Assembly: GCF_030160015.1 (NCBI RefSeq)
Contig: NZ_BSNN01000001.1
Coordinates: 95,459-159,458, forward strand
Direction of reading: 5' to 3'
Origin: Amylibacter marinus
GTDB taxonomy: Bacteria > Pseudomonadota > Alphaproteobacteria > Rhodobacterales > Rhodobacteraceae
DNA length: 64,000 nucleotides
Shown: positions 51,020 through 60,908 of the stretch, in pieces
Layout: each line of letters starts with the position of its first letter
How positions within the stretch are numbered: position 1 is the stretch's first letter
Program-made: the position numbers and the translations under genes
Notes under the pieces: model-generated
What the model was told of the DNA's origin: nothing
Seen by the model: only the letters and a program-made list of their open reading frames with translations
Databases searched by the model: none

Positions 51020-54013
51020 CTAGACGTGATTCATTACATCCTCAACGGATGTTGCTTTAACAAATTTTGCAGGGTTATCTTTGGCTCGAATGGCTTCGAA
51101 ATGCTTTTCACCGCATTTGATCTTCGCGCCTTCCAAGTGTCGTAAATCGTCCCACCAGCCGCTGCTTTTGGTCTCAACAACAAAGTACAACTTCTCTGAT
51201 CCATCTTCCTCGATCAGCACCGCCCAGTCAGGATTATATGTGCCTAGCGGTGTTGGGATTTTGAACCATGCTGGCAATTTGGCATATACTTTTACCGCTT
51301 CGTTCTTTTCCAAATCCTCTGCGAATGTGCGCTCTGTGCCAGCGGAATCATAAACCACATATTCATGCACGGATTTTTGAACCTGAAGCGTGTTTTTTAA
51401 GTACCCAGTGAGCTCTTCAGACGCGAATAACTCTTGGGCGTAACAGTCTGCATCACCAAGTCGCTTGTAGCTAATTCCATCAACCAACGCCAAGCGTTTT
51501 GTGCGATTTATGGCTTCCGCTGACTGATCGATGAATTGCTGAGGATTGCGTTTGAAGTCTTCGATCCTGCGGCTTTCGCGCAAAATTTGAACAATACTTC
51601 CGCGTGTCAGCTGCGTCTTGTCCTGCAAGTCTGTGATGATATCAGGAAGGTCAATGTCGTTTTCTGAAATGGAGGTGAAACCTGAAACAGCGGTTTCTTT
51701 TCCTTCAACGCCGCCCTGCCCAATAGCAATCTCAGCTTTCCTGAATTGAGCGCGGGTTTTTGAAATGGGTGCGCTGTCTTGGATAGATTTCGCGCAATCC
51801 TCAATCAGCTTGTCGTTATCAAAAGCCACGCGATAGGTCGTTTTGTGCTTTATCCGATCCCACAAGGCCTTGAATGCTTCACCGCCCAAAATAGCCTCGC
51901 GGGTTGCAATCGTGTGGCGTTCATCTGCGTTTTTAATATCAAGCTTTCCTGCCAGTTTCTTCAGGATGTCGGTCACGTCATTCTGGTGAGCGGCAAACTC
52001 TTCAGGAAGCGCAAAACTGCCATCTTTCAACACGGTACGAAGCGCGTCCTGAACTTTACCCTTGTTGTCGATGTATTCATTGTCTTTCAAGAAGGTCCAA
52101 ATCGCCTCGGATGCATCCACACCAAGCGCCTCCTGCTGGCCATTCTCACCCTCGATGCGAATGGCGGCAAACTGATCTTTGTCGACAACACCAAAACGAA
52201 TGCCAGTATCTTTTTCGATCTCTTTTTGAAGTTTGTCGGCAAACTCTTCATAGCTTTCATTGGCGATAACTGTGAGGATATTAACGTTATTGTCGCGTAT
52301 ACGTTGGCCATCTTGATTAACACTCAAACGCAAGCCACGACCAATTGTCTGGCGGCGCTCGCGTTCTGTCCCAATGTCACGCAGGGTGCAAATTTGAAAG
52401 ACGTTCGGGTTGTCCCAACCTTCCTTCAGGGCTGAGTGCGAGAAGATGAATTTGAGCTTGGTGTCAAAGCTCAAAAGTTTCTCTTTGTCCTTCATGATGA
52501 GGTTATAGGCGCGTTCTGCATTATCACGGTTGGCTTGATTGTTTTCAGCCGTGTCTTGCCATTTGCCTTTTTTGTCGATTGAGAAATACCCCTCATGAAC
52601 CTCTTGCGGTTCAACGCTTAAATCCACTTTTTCAAACAAAGTTTGGTAGGCTGGCGATTTGGCGAGCTTGGCATATTCCTCTTCAAACATTTGGGCATAT
52701 TTGCCCTTTGTTTGGTGCCCGTCTTCGTCATAGGCGCGGTAATGTTCCACCGCATCGATGAAGAAGAGGCTGAGCACCTTTACCTCAAGTCCTGCGGCCT
52801 TGAACCGCATCTCTTTATCCAGATGCTCTTTGATGGTTCGTTGGATCATTAGGCGTTTTTGTGCGTCTCCGCTCACACTTCCAACAGCTTCGCCAACGCG
52901 CAGGGTCTGGTCGAGTTGTGGGCCTTTAACTTGCATCGTGTCGTCGCGCACATTGATCTCGCCGATGGACATGTTTTCGTAGATTGCGCGATTGGTAAGC
53001 TCTTCCAGATCATCACCGTCTTCAACGGTCAAAATCTCGCGCTTGATGTTCTTGCCGCGCTGCACGTCAAGCTCAGCCTTAGCAGTGATCACATTCTTGC
53101 GGTTGGATGTCTCGATCAGCTTCACATATGGCTTGTTGTGGCCACCTTCGACTTCAAGCGATGCAACTTCGATCTGTTTCACCAAACCGCGCTCATATGC
53201 ATCCACCGCGTCCAGACGATAGACCATGTGGTGCTTGGCAACATGGGTGGCAGAATAACGCAAGGTGCAAAGCGGAGCCATTGCATCCAAGGCTTCGCGG
53301 CCTTTTCCTTTTCCAAGCGCGCCATCAACGGATTGGGGTTCATCTACGATGATGATCGGGTTAGTCGCTTTGATCAGGTCAATCGGCTTCTCGCCGCCTG
53401 TATTTTCATTTTCTTTATAAAGGTTGTTCACGTCCTTTTTGTTGATCGCCCCAACGGTCGTGACCATGATCTGAATGTTCGAGCTGGTCGCGAAATTGCG
53501 CACTTGGCCCAGCTTGGATGAATCATAGAGGAAATATTCATAACCTTTGGCCTTGGGATAAAGCGCCTCAAAATGCTCGCGGGTGATCTCCAGCGTTTTG
53601 TAGGTTCCTTCCTTGATCGCCACTGATGGCACGACAATCACGAATTTGGTGAACCCATATTCACGGTGCAGCTCAAACATGGTGCGCAGATACACATAGG
53701 TTTTCCCCGTTCCCGTCTCCATTTCGACCGTAAAGTCGCCAGACGCCAAGGTGCCAGAGGGCGCAAGCCCATTATCAAGCTGCACGGATTTGAGGTTGTC
53801 GTGAATATCTTCGTCGATCAGTTGTAGCTTGTTCCCCACGCCGCGTTCGTTTTCGACCAAGCCCAAAGAAGCTTGAGGGCCGCTTTCAGGTTGATAGGTA
53901 ACGGTGAATTCAGAGCGTGAAATTTCTTGGCCCTTGAACAGATCAACCACGGATTTGATGGCGCGGAGCTGATAGTCAAGATCGTCTTCAAAATGGAGTT
54001 TCATCTTTGGCAT
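51020..54013 (-). CDS. Type III restriction endonuclease subunit Res
   Basis: 997 residues. Superfamily 2 helicase: Walker A EMETGTGKTYVYL near residue 100 and DEAD-type IIIVDEPQSVDGA near 223, later TIGRGLRLSVNQDG. A PD-(D/E)xK nuclease follows near the end (YNPDWAVLIEEDG then VVETKSS, D and E-x-K). Works with Mod as a complex that cuts DNA after two inversely oriented sites, driven by ATP. Last gene of the four-gene operon: 11 bases after mod. Confidence 0.93.
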   Translation of the reverse strand: MPKMKLHFEDDLDYQLRAIKSVVDLFKGQEISRSEFTVTYQPESGPQASLGLVENERGVGNKLQLIDEDIHDNLKSVQLDNGLAPSGTLASGDFTVEMETGTGKTYVYLRTMFELHREYGFTKFVIVVPSVAIKEGTYKTLEITREHFEALYPKAKGYEYFLYDSSKLGQVRNFATSSNIQIMVTTVGAINKKDVNNLYKENENTGGEKPIDLIKATNPIIIVDEPQSVDGALGKGKGREALDAMAPLCTLRYSATHVAKHHMVYRLDAVDAYERGLVKQIEVASLEVEGGHNKPYVKLIETSNRKNVITAKAELDVQRGKNIKREILTVEDGDDLEELTNRAIYENMSIGEINVRDDTMQVKGPQLDQTLRVGEAVGSVSGDAQKRLMIQRTIKEHLDKEMRFKAAGLEVKVLSLFFIDAVEHYRAYDEDGHQTKGKYAQMFEEEYAKLAKSPAYQTLFEKVDLSVEPQEVHEGYFSIDKKGKWQDTAENNQANRDNAERAYNLIMKDKEKLLSFDTKLKFIFSHSALKEGWDNPNVFQICTLRDIGTERERRQTIGRGLRLSVNQDGQRIRDNNVNILTVIANESYEEFADKLQKEIEKDTGIRFGVVDKDQFAAIRIEGENGQQEALGVDASEAIWTFLKDNEYIDNKGKVQDALRTVLKDGSFALPEEFAAHQNDVTDILKKLAGKLDIKNADERHTIATREAILGGEAFKALWDRIKHKTTYRVAFDNDKLIEDCAKSIQDSAPISKTRAQFRKAEIAIGQGGVEGKETAVSGFTSISENDIDLPDIITDLQDKTQLTRGSIVQILRESRRIEDFKRNPQQFIDQSAEAINRTKRLALVDGISYKRLGDADCYAQELFASEELTGYLKNTLQVQKSVHEYVVYDSAGTERTFAEDLEKNEAVKVYAKLPAWFKIPTPLGTYNPDWAVLIEEDGSEKLYFVVETKSSGWWDDLRHLEGAKIKCGEKHFEAIRAKDNPAKFVKATSVEDVMNHV

Positions 54014-54024
54014 AGTGTCACGTC

Positions 54025-56004
54025 TTATAGGCTGCGCACATGGGTGATGCCGTTCTGTTCCAGAATGGCGACCATGTTTGTCTTGGCGACATTGTCATTG
54101 TTAAAGGCGCTATCGCGGAAAAAGACATGGGTGTCCGCTTCGGGATCAAGCTCTTTTTGCCACGCCAGAATGCCTTCCGCCACGAGCTCGATCTCATCAG
54201 TGCTCAGCGATGGATCAAGGCAAGCAAACAATACACCAGCCCCGATAGAATAGATGGTTTTGCCCGCAACTTCGCGGGTTTCAATCGGCACGGCCAAATC
54301 AACCCCGCGCTTGAGCAAGAGCTCATAAAGCAAGTCTTGTTCGGTGCGGCCTTCGAGCAAATGTTCCTGATGACTCAGCAGTGTTTCCTCTAAATCCGTG
54401 CGATCAGGGTTCCAAGCGCGAATGTTGGATTCAGCGAGTTTGAAGACTTTGAAGCCTAAATCGCCCTTATAGTCGGGGTTTTCATCCTGAATTTTGTTAG
54501 CGGCTCGGCGAATGCGTTCTTTCGCAAGATCAGAAATAGTTAAATAGCCAGCGTCAAAAGCAGCGCTGCCTTCATCAGTTTTTTCAGGTAGCTGCACTAC
54601 AATTGAGGAGATAGTGGAATTCTCTCGACTATTAAGATCCATCACTGCGTGGGCCGTCACCCCTGAGCCTGCAAAAAAGTCTAGGACAATCATCTCGTCA
54701 TCTCTGACAGATGCTATTAATTTCTCGATTAACTTCCTTGGCTTTGGGAACTCAAGTAGGCCTTTTTGCCCCAGAAGGGTGCGTAGCTCCTCCTCTCCAT
54801 CTTCATTTGATCCCCAACCGTCCGCAAAAAGGTTGCTAACATTAATCTCTTTGAAAGAGGCATCAGAGTCATCCCCCACTCTAGGGAGCAAATCCTTCAG
54901 GGTCTTACGTCTAGGATCTTTTACAATTCTTCTTAAATACAAGTCTTGTGTTAAATACAGCTCACCATTTTCAGCGAACTCTTTCATTGCTTCTTGTTTA
55001 TAGCGCCAGTTTCCCTCAATTATTAATTCTTCCGCAAGCACGCCGTCTCTTACGACGAGGTCAGAATGCAGAATTAAATCCATGGTACTCGCTGAGATAA
55101 CAGAGCCTTTTTCCAATCTAAAATTCTTTTCTCGATATTTGCTCAAAATGCCAGATGGAACTATTATCTGAGAGCGCTTATTGGATGCATTAATACAAGG
55201 GTAGGTTTCTTCACTGGAATTAATTTCTCCAATTAACCCATTAAATTCATGAGCGTTTTTGCAATACACGAGCACATATTCTTTGACGCTAGTTATTGAA
55301 TTCGATAGAAAAGTGCCCTTCTTCTTTTTTTCCCAAACCAGACATGAAACAAAATTTTCAGAACCAAATATTTCACTACAAATTTCTTTTAGCTTTTCTT
55401 GCTCATTGTCATCTATTGAAACAAAAATTAGCCCATCGCTGCTGAGTAGATTCTTGGCCAACTTCAATCGCGGATACATCATGTTGAGCCAGTTGGTGTG
55501 CTTACGCCCACCTGTCTCAGTGTTTGAGGTCAATTTCAGACCCTGTTCACCTTTTTGGCCCGTATATTTCAAATAAGTGTCCAAATTATCCTGATAATTG
55601 TCAGGATAGACGAATTCATTGCCCGTATTATAGGGCGGGTCGATATAGATCAGCTTGACCTTGTTGGCGTAGCTTTTTTGCAAAAGCTTCAGCACCTCAA
55701 GGTTATCCCCTTCGATAAATAGGTTTTGGGTTGTGTCCCAATCCACGCTTTCATCGACGCATGGCAGCAAGGTGCCCATGCTTGGGGTCAAGGCGATTTG
55801 GCGCGCCTTCTTCTTGCCATGCCAATTCAGGCCATATTTTTCTTCACCTTCATCCAAAACGCTGGCATCGCCCAAAAGCTGGCGCAACACATCAAAATCC
55901 ACGCCGTTCTCGCTGAATGCATCAGGGAAAAGCTGTTTCATATGCTCGATATTCTCGCCGATTAAATCTGCGCTTTGGCCGTCTTTTGTGGTGATGTTTT
56001 TCAT
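54025..56004 (-). CDS. Type III DNA methyltransferase subunit Mod
   Basis: 659 residues. Beta-class adenine/cytosine amino-methyltransferase: catalytic motif IV DPPYNTG at 122-128 and SAM-binding FFAGSGVTAHAVMDL near 445. The target-recognition domain lies between (about residues 200-430) and its DNA is visibly richer in A/T than the flanks. Sets the recognition sequence for both modification and Res cleavage. Adjacent to DUF4391 upstream and res downstream. Confidence 0.93.
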   Translation of the reverse strand: MKNITTKDGQSADLIGENIEHMKQLFPDAFSENGVDFDVLRQLLGDASVLDEGEEKYGLNWHGKKKARQIALTPSMGTLLPCVDESVDWDTTQNLFIEGDNLEVLKLLQKSYANKVKLIYIDPPYNTGNEFVYPDNYQDNLDTYLKYTGQKGEQGLKLTSNTETGGRKHTNWLNMMYPRLKLAKNLLSSDGLIFVSIDDNEQEKLKEICSEIFGSENFVSCLVWEKKKKGTFLSNSITSVKEYVLVYCKNAHEFNGLIGEINSSEETYPCINASNKRSQIIVPSGILSKYREKNFRLEKGSVISASTMDLILHSDLVVRDGVLAEELIIEGNWRYKQEAMKEFAENGELYLTQDLYLRRIVKDPRRKTLKDLLPRVGDDSDASFKEINVSNLFADGWGSNEDGEEELRTLLGQKGLLEFPKPRKLIEKLIASVRDDEMIVLDFFAGSGVTAHAVMDLNSRENSTISSIVVQLPEKTDEGSAAFDAGYLTISDLAKERIRRAANKIQDENPDYKGDLGFKVFKLAESNIRAWNPDRTDLEETLLSHQEHLLEGRTEQDLLYELLLKRGVDLAVPIETREVAGKTIYSIGAGVLFACLDPSLSTDEIELVAEGILAWQKELDPEADTHVFFRDSAFNNDNVAKTNMVAILEQNGITHVRSL

Positions 56005-56053
56005 GATATTTCTTTGCGTTCGTCTTTTTCTTATAATTTGAGGTACTGATAAA

Positions 56054-56809
56054 TTATCGCATTGAGGATTCTAGTTTCATAATAGCATCTTTGCGCGTCT
56101 TAATCTCGGTATTAAGTGTGATTTGTTGTGCCATTTGTTTTGTCTTCTTTAGCTTAGCTTTGAGCTCGCCAATCTCGCGGGTCAGGCGGTCGATCTCGTG
56201 CAGATGTTCGATGTTATTTTCAGTGCGCTCGGGCGTTGCCAATGTATAGTGCCCAGAGCGTTCGGCTGCAATCATCGCGATAGTGCGATCCCGCAATGCG
56301 CCGTAAAACGCCATAAAATTGGTGAACGGCAGGCCAGATATGTGACACTCCGCCATGAAGGCATTGGCTGCTGTATCATCAGTGCTTGGGTCGAACCATT
56401 GTGTCAGCCAGCTCTCTTCGACCACCCATTTGGATTTGTCCGCTTGGTTGATACGCTTGTCGGCCACGCTAATGGCGATCTGCGGCCCGTGCGCCATCAC
56501 CAGAAGCGTTGGATAAGGGATGGCCTTGTGGATGAAGCCTGCGATGCGTTTGGCGCGATCAGGTTTGGCAAGCTCAACGCTCAGGATTGCGACCTCGGCA
56601 TATTCGCGGGTGTTGTCGGCAAAGGCTTCGATATTGATCGTGGATGGCTTTAGCGTGTGCGTCCATTTGATTTTGACGACATCGTCCTTGAGCGCCTTCT
56701 TATCGGTCACGTCCAGATCAACATTGTCGGACAGCATTTTCTTGAAGATGGTGCGATCCAGCTCGCAGGATTTGGGCAAGCCTAGATTGTCGAGAAAGGT
56801 TGTGATCAT
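56054..56809 (-). CDS. DUF4391 domain protein of a type III RM-linked operon
   Basis: 251 residues, no signal peptide. Starts MITTFLDNLGLPKSC; middle YPTLLVMAHGPQIAISVADKRIN is the recognisable DUF4391 block; the C-terminal 50 residues are a coiled coil (LHEIDRLTREIGELKAKLKKTKQ). Starts inside the helicase stop (ATGA overlap, 4 bases), so the two are coupled. DUF4391 has no known activity; it repeatedly sits with such helicases and type III methylases (recollection). Confidence 0.7.
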   Translation of the reverse strand: MITTFLDNLGLPKSCELDRTIFKKMLSDNVDLDVTDKKALKDDVVKIKWTHTLKPSTINIEAFADNTREYAEVAILSVELAKPDRAKRIAGFIHKAIPYPTLLVMAHGPQIAISVADKRINQADKSKWVVEESWLTQWFDPSTDDTAANAFMAECHISGLPFTNFMAFYGALRDRTIAMIAAERSGHYTLATPERTENNIEHLHEIDRLTREIGELKAKLKKTKQMAQQITLNTEIKTRKDAIMKLESSMR

Positions 56810-59800
56810 GATGCGCCCTTAATGATGAAGAAGCTCACCACTTCGAAGTCGTTTGCACCTTTGATCTGATCTTGGGCGATGGTTGTGCCGCCGCGACTGA
56901 AGAGACTTTCAACGCCTTTCTCTTCGGACTTACCGACAATGCTTTCAATCGCCACATCCAACAAGGCGCGATAGGAGCTCATGTCTCGCCCGTTCTTGGT
57001 TTGCGCGTCCACCAAGGCGACCGCTATATCATCGGGCACGGTTTTGGCTGCGCCCAGTTTTTTCATGATATCGAGGCTTTTCTTGGCCTGAAGGTGGTTG
57101 AACACCACTTCACCCGTTTCGCCTACATAGACGACGAAATATGGCGCGAGAGCATAGCTTTCTTGTGTTTCAATCTTACCGTTTATGTCACGAAGGCAAA
57201 AGATCGTGCCAGCCACGGCTTCGGGGATCTCTGGTTGCACGGATGCGTAATAGCCTGTGGGCGTATTTTCGAGTGTCGACAAATTGTCCTTCATGAAGGA
57301 TGACAAATCCATGCGGAAGTCATTGAGCGTCATATCGGTGATCGAAACGCTTCCGTCCATATCCTCAAGGTCAATGACGCTATCTTGCAACTGCTCCATC
57401 TGTTTGCGACGATATTCTAGATCGTTCATCTGCTTCTTTTCGTCTTGCTCGATGACGTTCTCTTCACCAGTCGCAGAAATATCCAAAAGCACCATGCGGC
57501 CGCTCACCCGTGCTTCGAGATTGATATATTCGTCCAGCTCCATATTGGGCCAGAAATTCGCCAGCTGGATTTTATCGTTGGTTGAGCCAAGACGGTCAAT
57601 ACGACCAAAACGCTGGATGATCCGCACGGGGTTCCAGTGAATGTCGTAATTGATGAGCATGTCGCAATCCTGCAAGTTTTGACCTTCTGAAATACAGTCG
57701 GTTGCGATCAGGATATCAATCTCTTCGCTGGCTTCAGGGGCAACCTTGGCACGTTCCTTTGAAGTCGGCGAGAAATTGGTCAGGATGGAGTTGAGGTCTT
57801 TTCGGATAGTGCCAAGAGTTGATTTGCTTCCTGATGAGCCCGTCACCAATGCAGAATGCACCCCAAGATCGGCACCCCATTGGTGAAGGCTGTTGTACAA
57901 ATAGGTGGCGGTGTCGGCGAAGGCCGTGAAGATGATGACCTTCTTATTGCCTTCATTGATTGGCGACTTGATTTTTGTCGCGATCACACGCTTGAGCTCA
58001 GCGAGCTTCGCATCTTTCGCTGCTGAAATTTTCTTTGCCTCACGCAAGAGCTCGGCTAGTTGATCGCGGTCTTCTGAAAGCTCCTGTTTCCAGCGTATCA
58101 GGTCCAAATCCTGAATGAGGACTTTGACCTTATTCCCAATCAAGAAGTTTTCAAATTCGGGTGCATCAGTCTCGATGTCTTCGATATTGAGCTCTTCAAA
58201 TTCACCATCTTCGTGGGCTTCAATTTTGGTCAGTAGATTGTCGATTTGCCCATGTATTTTCTCGACTGTCAGCGCGAATGAATGGATTGAGCTCTCCATG
58301 CGCTTGAGCAAGTTCACACGCATCAAGTGAATAAGGCTGCGTTCACGGTCGGTCTGCTTCAAGACAGACTTACCACCACTTACTTCTTGGTCATATTTGC
58401 GGCTATATTCTTCTTTTTTGTCGCTGCGCACATATTCAAGGGGCGCGTAGGCCGCAAGGTTGAGCCTTTTAATGGCGCGGTTCACTTCTTTGAGCGGTGG
58501 GAACGCGCCTGACGTGTCTATGTCCGCTTTCACATTCATAGGCTTCAGACGTTCAGGAAATTTCCCGATCTCTGAAGTGTCGTAATATTTTTCGATATGC
58601 TTTCGTGAACGTGCTATTGTTAGCAAATCCAGCAGTTTGAAATACTCAAAATTGATCGTCTCGAGCAGCGCTTCTGTTTTACGTTTTTCTGCTGGCAATT
58701 TAAGCCAGTTGTTAAAATGGCGCTGTGCGCGGCGCAGGGTGTTGTCGAGGCTGCTGATGCCATTATCGCCAAGTGCTCGGTCATTCCCTTCAGTGATGAA
58801 CGCCACTTGGTTTTTCAGATCGTTCATTCGATTGTTCACGGGTGTCGCAGAAAGCATGAGCACTTTCGTTTTGACGCCTGCGCGGATGATCTGATCCATC
58901 AGTCGTTGATAACGAGTGATCTTATCCCGCTTGGTATCATTGTTACGGAAGTTATGAGATTCATCGATAACAACGAGATCGTAATTCCCCCAGTTCAGCG
59001 TCTCCAAATTTATCTCGCCCGATGTCCCCTTGGTGCGGTTCAGGTCGGTATGGTTCAAGACGTCATAATTGAAGCGGTCACCAGCCAACAGATTGCGCTT
59101 GTCGTTGATTGTGTAGACGGTCCAGTTCTCACGTAAGCGCTTAGGCGCAAGTACCAAGACGCGGTCGTTGCGCAACTCGTAATACTTAATAACAGCAAGT
59201 GCTTCGAAGGTCTTACCCAAACCGACACTATCAGCGATGATACAGCCGTTGTGCCGCTCGAGCTTGTCGATTGCTCCAAGGACCCCGTCCTTTTGGAATT
59301 TGTAGAGTTTATTCCAGACAATCGTGTCTTTGAAGCCAGTCTTGGATCGAATGATGTTCTCTTCATCAATTTCTTCGATCATGTCTTTGAAGATATTGAA
59401 CAGCGTAATAAAATACACCAACTGCGCGGGCTTTTCGCTGGCGATTGTTGTAAGGTTTTCCAGTAGCTGGGCTTTCACATCCCGCAGCGCTTGGCGGTCG
59501 TTCCACAATGTATCAAACCATGAGACAAGCTGCTTGGTTGCTTCTGGCTCTTTTACCGCCATGTTCATCTCATAGGTTTGGGACTTTATTGCTCCCAAAC
59601 CTGACGCAGTGAAGGTTGAGCTACCCTGAACAGCCAGTGGAGTGCTACCCTGAACGCAGAAGAGATTTTGCATTGCGGTGATTGGAGTATTCAATGCACG
59701 AACGTCAGCCTGCGACTCTAGCCACACTTTCAGTTTGGCGGCCAACCATTTTTGATCGAGGGATGATTTGACTTTTTGCTCGGCCTCACCCCCAACGAGG

Positions 59801-60066
59801 TCCTTTAGAAGGCTACCCGAAAAATTCGACAAAATCAGGCGACTGCCTGCTGAATGATTCAGTTCTTGTCTTAGAGCTGCATAACCAAAGACTGACATTG
59901 AACACGTTAAGATCGACAACACACAATCATCGTCGATGGCTTTCTTGAGTTCGGCTAAGACGTTACCTTGGCTTTTATTGTCGAGCAGCATGCTTGAAAC
60001 AGTTTCCCCAAATATAGCTTTTTGATCTGCGTTAGATTTTTGCACTTCTTCATTATACTGAGGCAC
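56806..60066 (-). CDS. SNF2-type helicase with degenerate PLD-like N-terminal domain
   Basis: 1086 residues from a GTG at 60064-60066. N-terminus about 60-170 resembles phospholipase-D-like nuclease but the usual HxK is replaced (MQNLFCV before GSSTFTASGLG), so it is probably inactive. Helicase: ADSVGLGKTFEAL near 285, VIDESHNFRN near 367, LSATPVNNR, and the C-terminal ATDCISEGQNLQDCDMLINYD with RIIQRFGRIDRLG near 820. SNF2-family helicases translocate on DNA. First gene of the operon with DUF4391, mod, res. Confidence 0.82.
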   Translation of the reverse strand: MPQYNEEVQKSNADQKAIFGETVSSMLLDNKSQGNVLAELKKAIDDDCVLSILTCSMSVFGYAALRQELNHSAGSRLILSNFSGSLLKDLVGGEAEQKVKSSLDQKWLAAKLKVWLESQADVRALNTPITAMQNLFCVQGSTPLAVQGSSTFTASGLGAIKSQTYEMNMAVKEPEATKQLVSWFDTLWNDRQALRDVKAQLLENLTTIASEKPAQLVYFITLFNIFKDMIEEIDEENIIRSKTGFKDTIVWNKLYKFQKDGVLGAIDKLERHNGCIIADSVGLGKTFEALAVIKYYELRNDRVLVLAPKRLRENWTVYTINDKRNLLAGDRFNYDVLNHTDLNRTKGTSGEINLETLNWGNYDLVVIDESHNFRNNDTKRDKITRYQRLMDQIIRAGVKTKVLMLSATPVNNRMNDLKNQVAFITEGNDRALGDNGISSLDNTLRRAQRHFNNWLKLPAEKRKTEALLETINFEYFKLLDLLTIARSRKHIEKYYDTSEIGKFPERLKPMNVKADIDTSGAFPPLKEVNRAIKRLNLAAYAPLEYVRSDKKEEYSRKYDQEVSGGKSVLKQTDRERSLIHLMRVNLLKRMESSIHSFALTVEKIHGQIDNLLTKIEAHEDGEFEELNIEDIETDAPEFENFLIGNKVKVLIQDLDLIRWKQELSEDRDQLAELLREAKKISAAKDAKLAELKRVIATKIKSPINEGNKKVIIFTAFADTATYLYNSLHQWGADLGVHSALVTGSSGSKSTLGTIRKDLNSILTNFSPTSKERAKVAPEASEEIDILIATDCISEGQNLQDCDMLINYDIHWNPVRIIQRFGRIDRLGSTNDKIQLANFWPNMELDEYINLEARVSGRMVLLDISATGEENVIEQDEKKQMNDLEYRRKQMEQLQDSVIDLEDMDGSVSITDMTLNDFRMDLSSFMKDNLSTLENTPTGYYASVQPEIPEAVAGTIFCLRDINGKIETQESYALAPYFVVYVGETGEVVFNHLQAKKSLDIMKKLGAAKTVPDDIAVALVDAQTKNGRDMSSYRALLDVAIESIVGKSEEKGVESLFSRGGTTIAQDQIKGANDFEVVSFFIIKGAS

Positions 60067-60107
60067 AGAAGAAAAGCACGTTTATATCTTTGTTCCCAAT
60101 CGTTTAT

Positions 60108-60908
60108 CTAGTGCTTTGTATGCATATCCTGTCGATGCGCTTGGCTCAAAACCAATGGTGCCTTCAGTTTAAGCTCGGCTTTTATCTTGCTAAGCCCAAC
60201 GTCATACATCGCCTCCATCCGCTCAACTGACTTCCTGTCCTGTTTGCTGGTTTTCGGGTGTGTCCCACGCTCCGCTTCCAGCACCCAAAATTTGTAGCGC
60301 GGCCCATCTTCTGTGAGATATTCAATCCCATAGATTTGGTCTGGTATCAGCGTCTTGGTGAGGGTTTTGCCTGTAGTGGGGTCTTTGAATGTGACAGGGC
60401 AGCGCAGACGTGTTTGGGCGCGTTCAAGTACCTTCCAACCTTGGATGTAGTTACGGTCAGTTGAGCGGCGGCAGTCAATCTCAATCTCAGCTGTGATTTG
60501 CGCAACCATCCGCTGGTGCCAGAAGGGGCCACCCGCTTTATGCACCCAATCTGACCAGAGCCCTGCTTCTTTCAGCGCTTTCTCACCTGCTTTGCTGAGG
60601 CCATAGATGATTTGATTGTATCGCGCATCGATATGCATGAACTGCTGCTCAGGGCGCGTGAGGTAGGGCTTGCCGTGGGTATTGTTTTCTTCGTTGAACA
60701 AGTCCGTTAGACGATTCTGAGCACGACCCTTGTTTTGCCCACCTTCTTCTGAAAACGCCAAAATCTCACGGGTTGACAGCGGCCCATGTTCATGGATTTT
60801 CTGCATCCATAGAAGGTCTCGCTCTGTCAGTCTGATACGCTTACCCGTTGACTGGGGCTTCATCCGACTGCGCCGACCAAGACTGTCTTTTGCTTTGCGT
60901 TCAACCAT
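60108..60908 (-). CDS. Replication-relaxation-like wHTH protein
   Basis: 266 residues from the ATG at 60906-60908 (MVERKAKDSLG), which overlaps the upstream ATPase stop by one base (TGATG). A basic N-terminus leads to a winged helix: RLTERDLLWMQKIHEHGPLSTREIL, then LTDLFNEENNTHGKPYLTRP. The C-terminal half has IPDQIYGIEY and FWVLEAERGTHPK, a layout I associate with replication-relaxation/mobilisation proteins of actinobacterial and other ICEs. Coupled with the 687-aa ATPase, so it probably acts in plasmid-like transfer of the element. Confidence 0.5.
   Translation of the reverse strand: MVERKAKDSLGRRSRMKPQSTGKRIRLTERDLLWMQKIHEHGPLSTREILAFSEEGGQNKGRAQNRLTDLFNEENNTHGKPYLTRPEQQFMHIDARYNQIIYGLSKAGEKALKEAGLWSDWVHKAGGPFWHQRMVAQITAEIEIDCRRSTDRNYIQGWKVLERAQTRLRCPVTFKDPTTGKTLTKTLIPDQIYGIEYLTEDGPRYKFWVLEAERGTHPKTSKQDRKSVERMEAMYDVGLSKIKAELKLKAPLVLSQAHRQDMHTKH

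Noticed and set aside
51779..53521. 218- and 220-aa plus-strand ORFs
   Set aside because: Antisense of res; protein composition is that of a shadow frame, and res motifs are strong.
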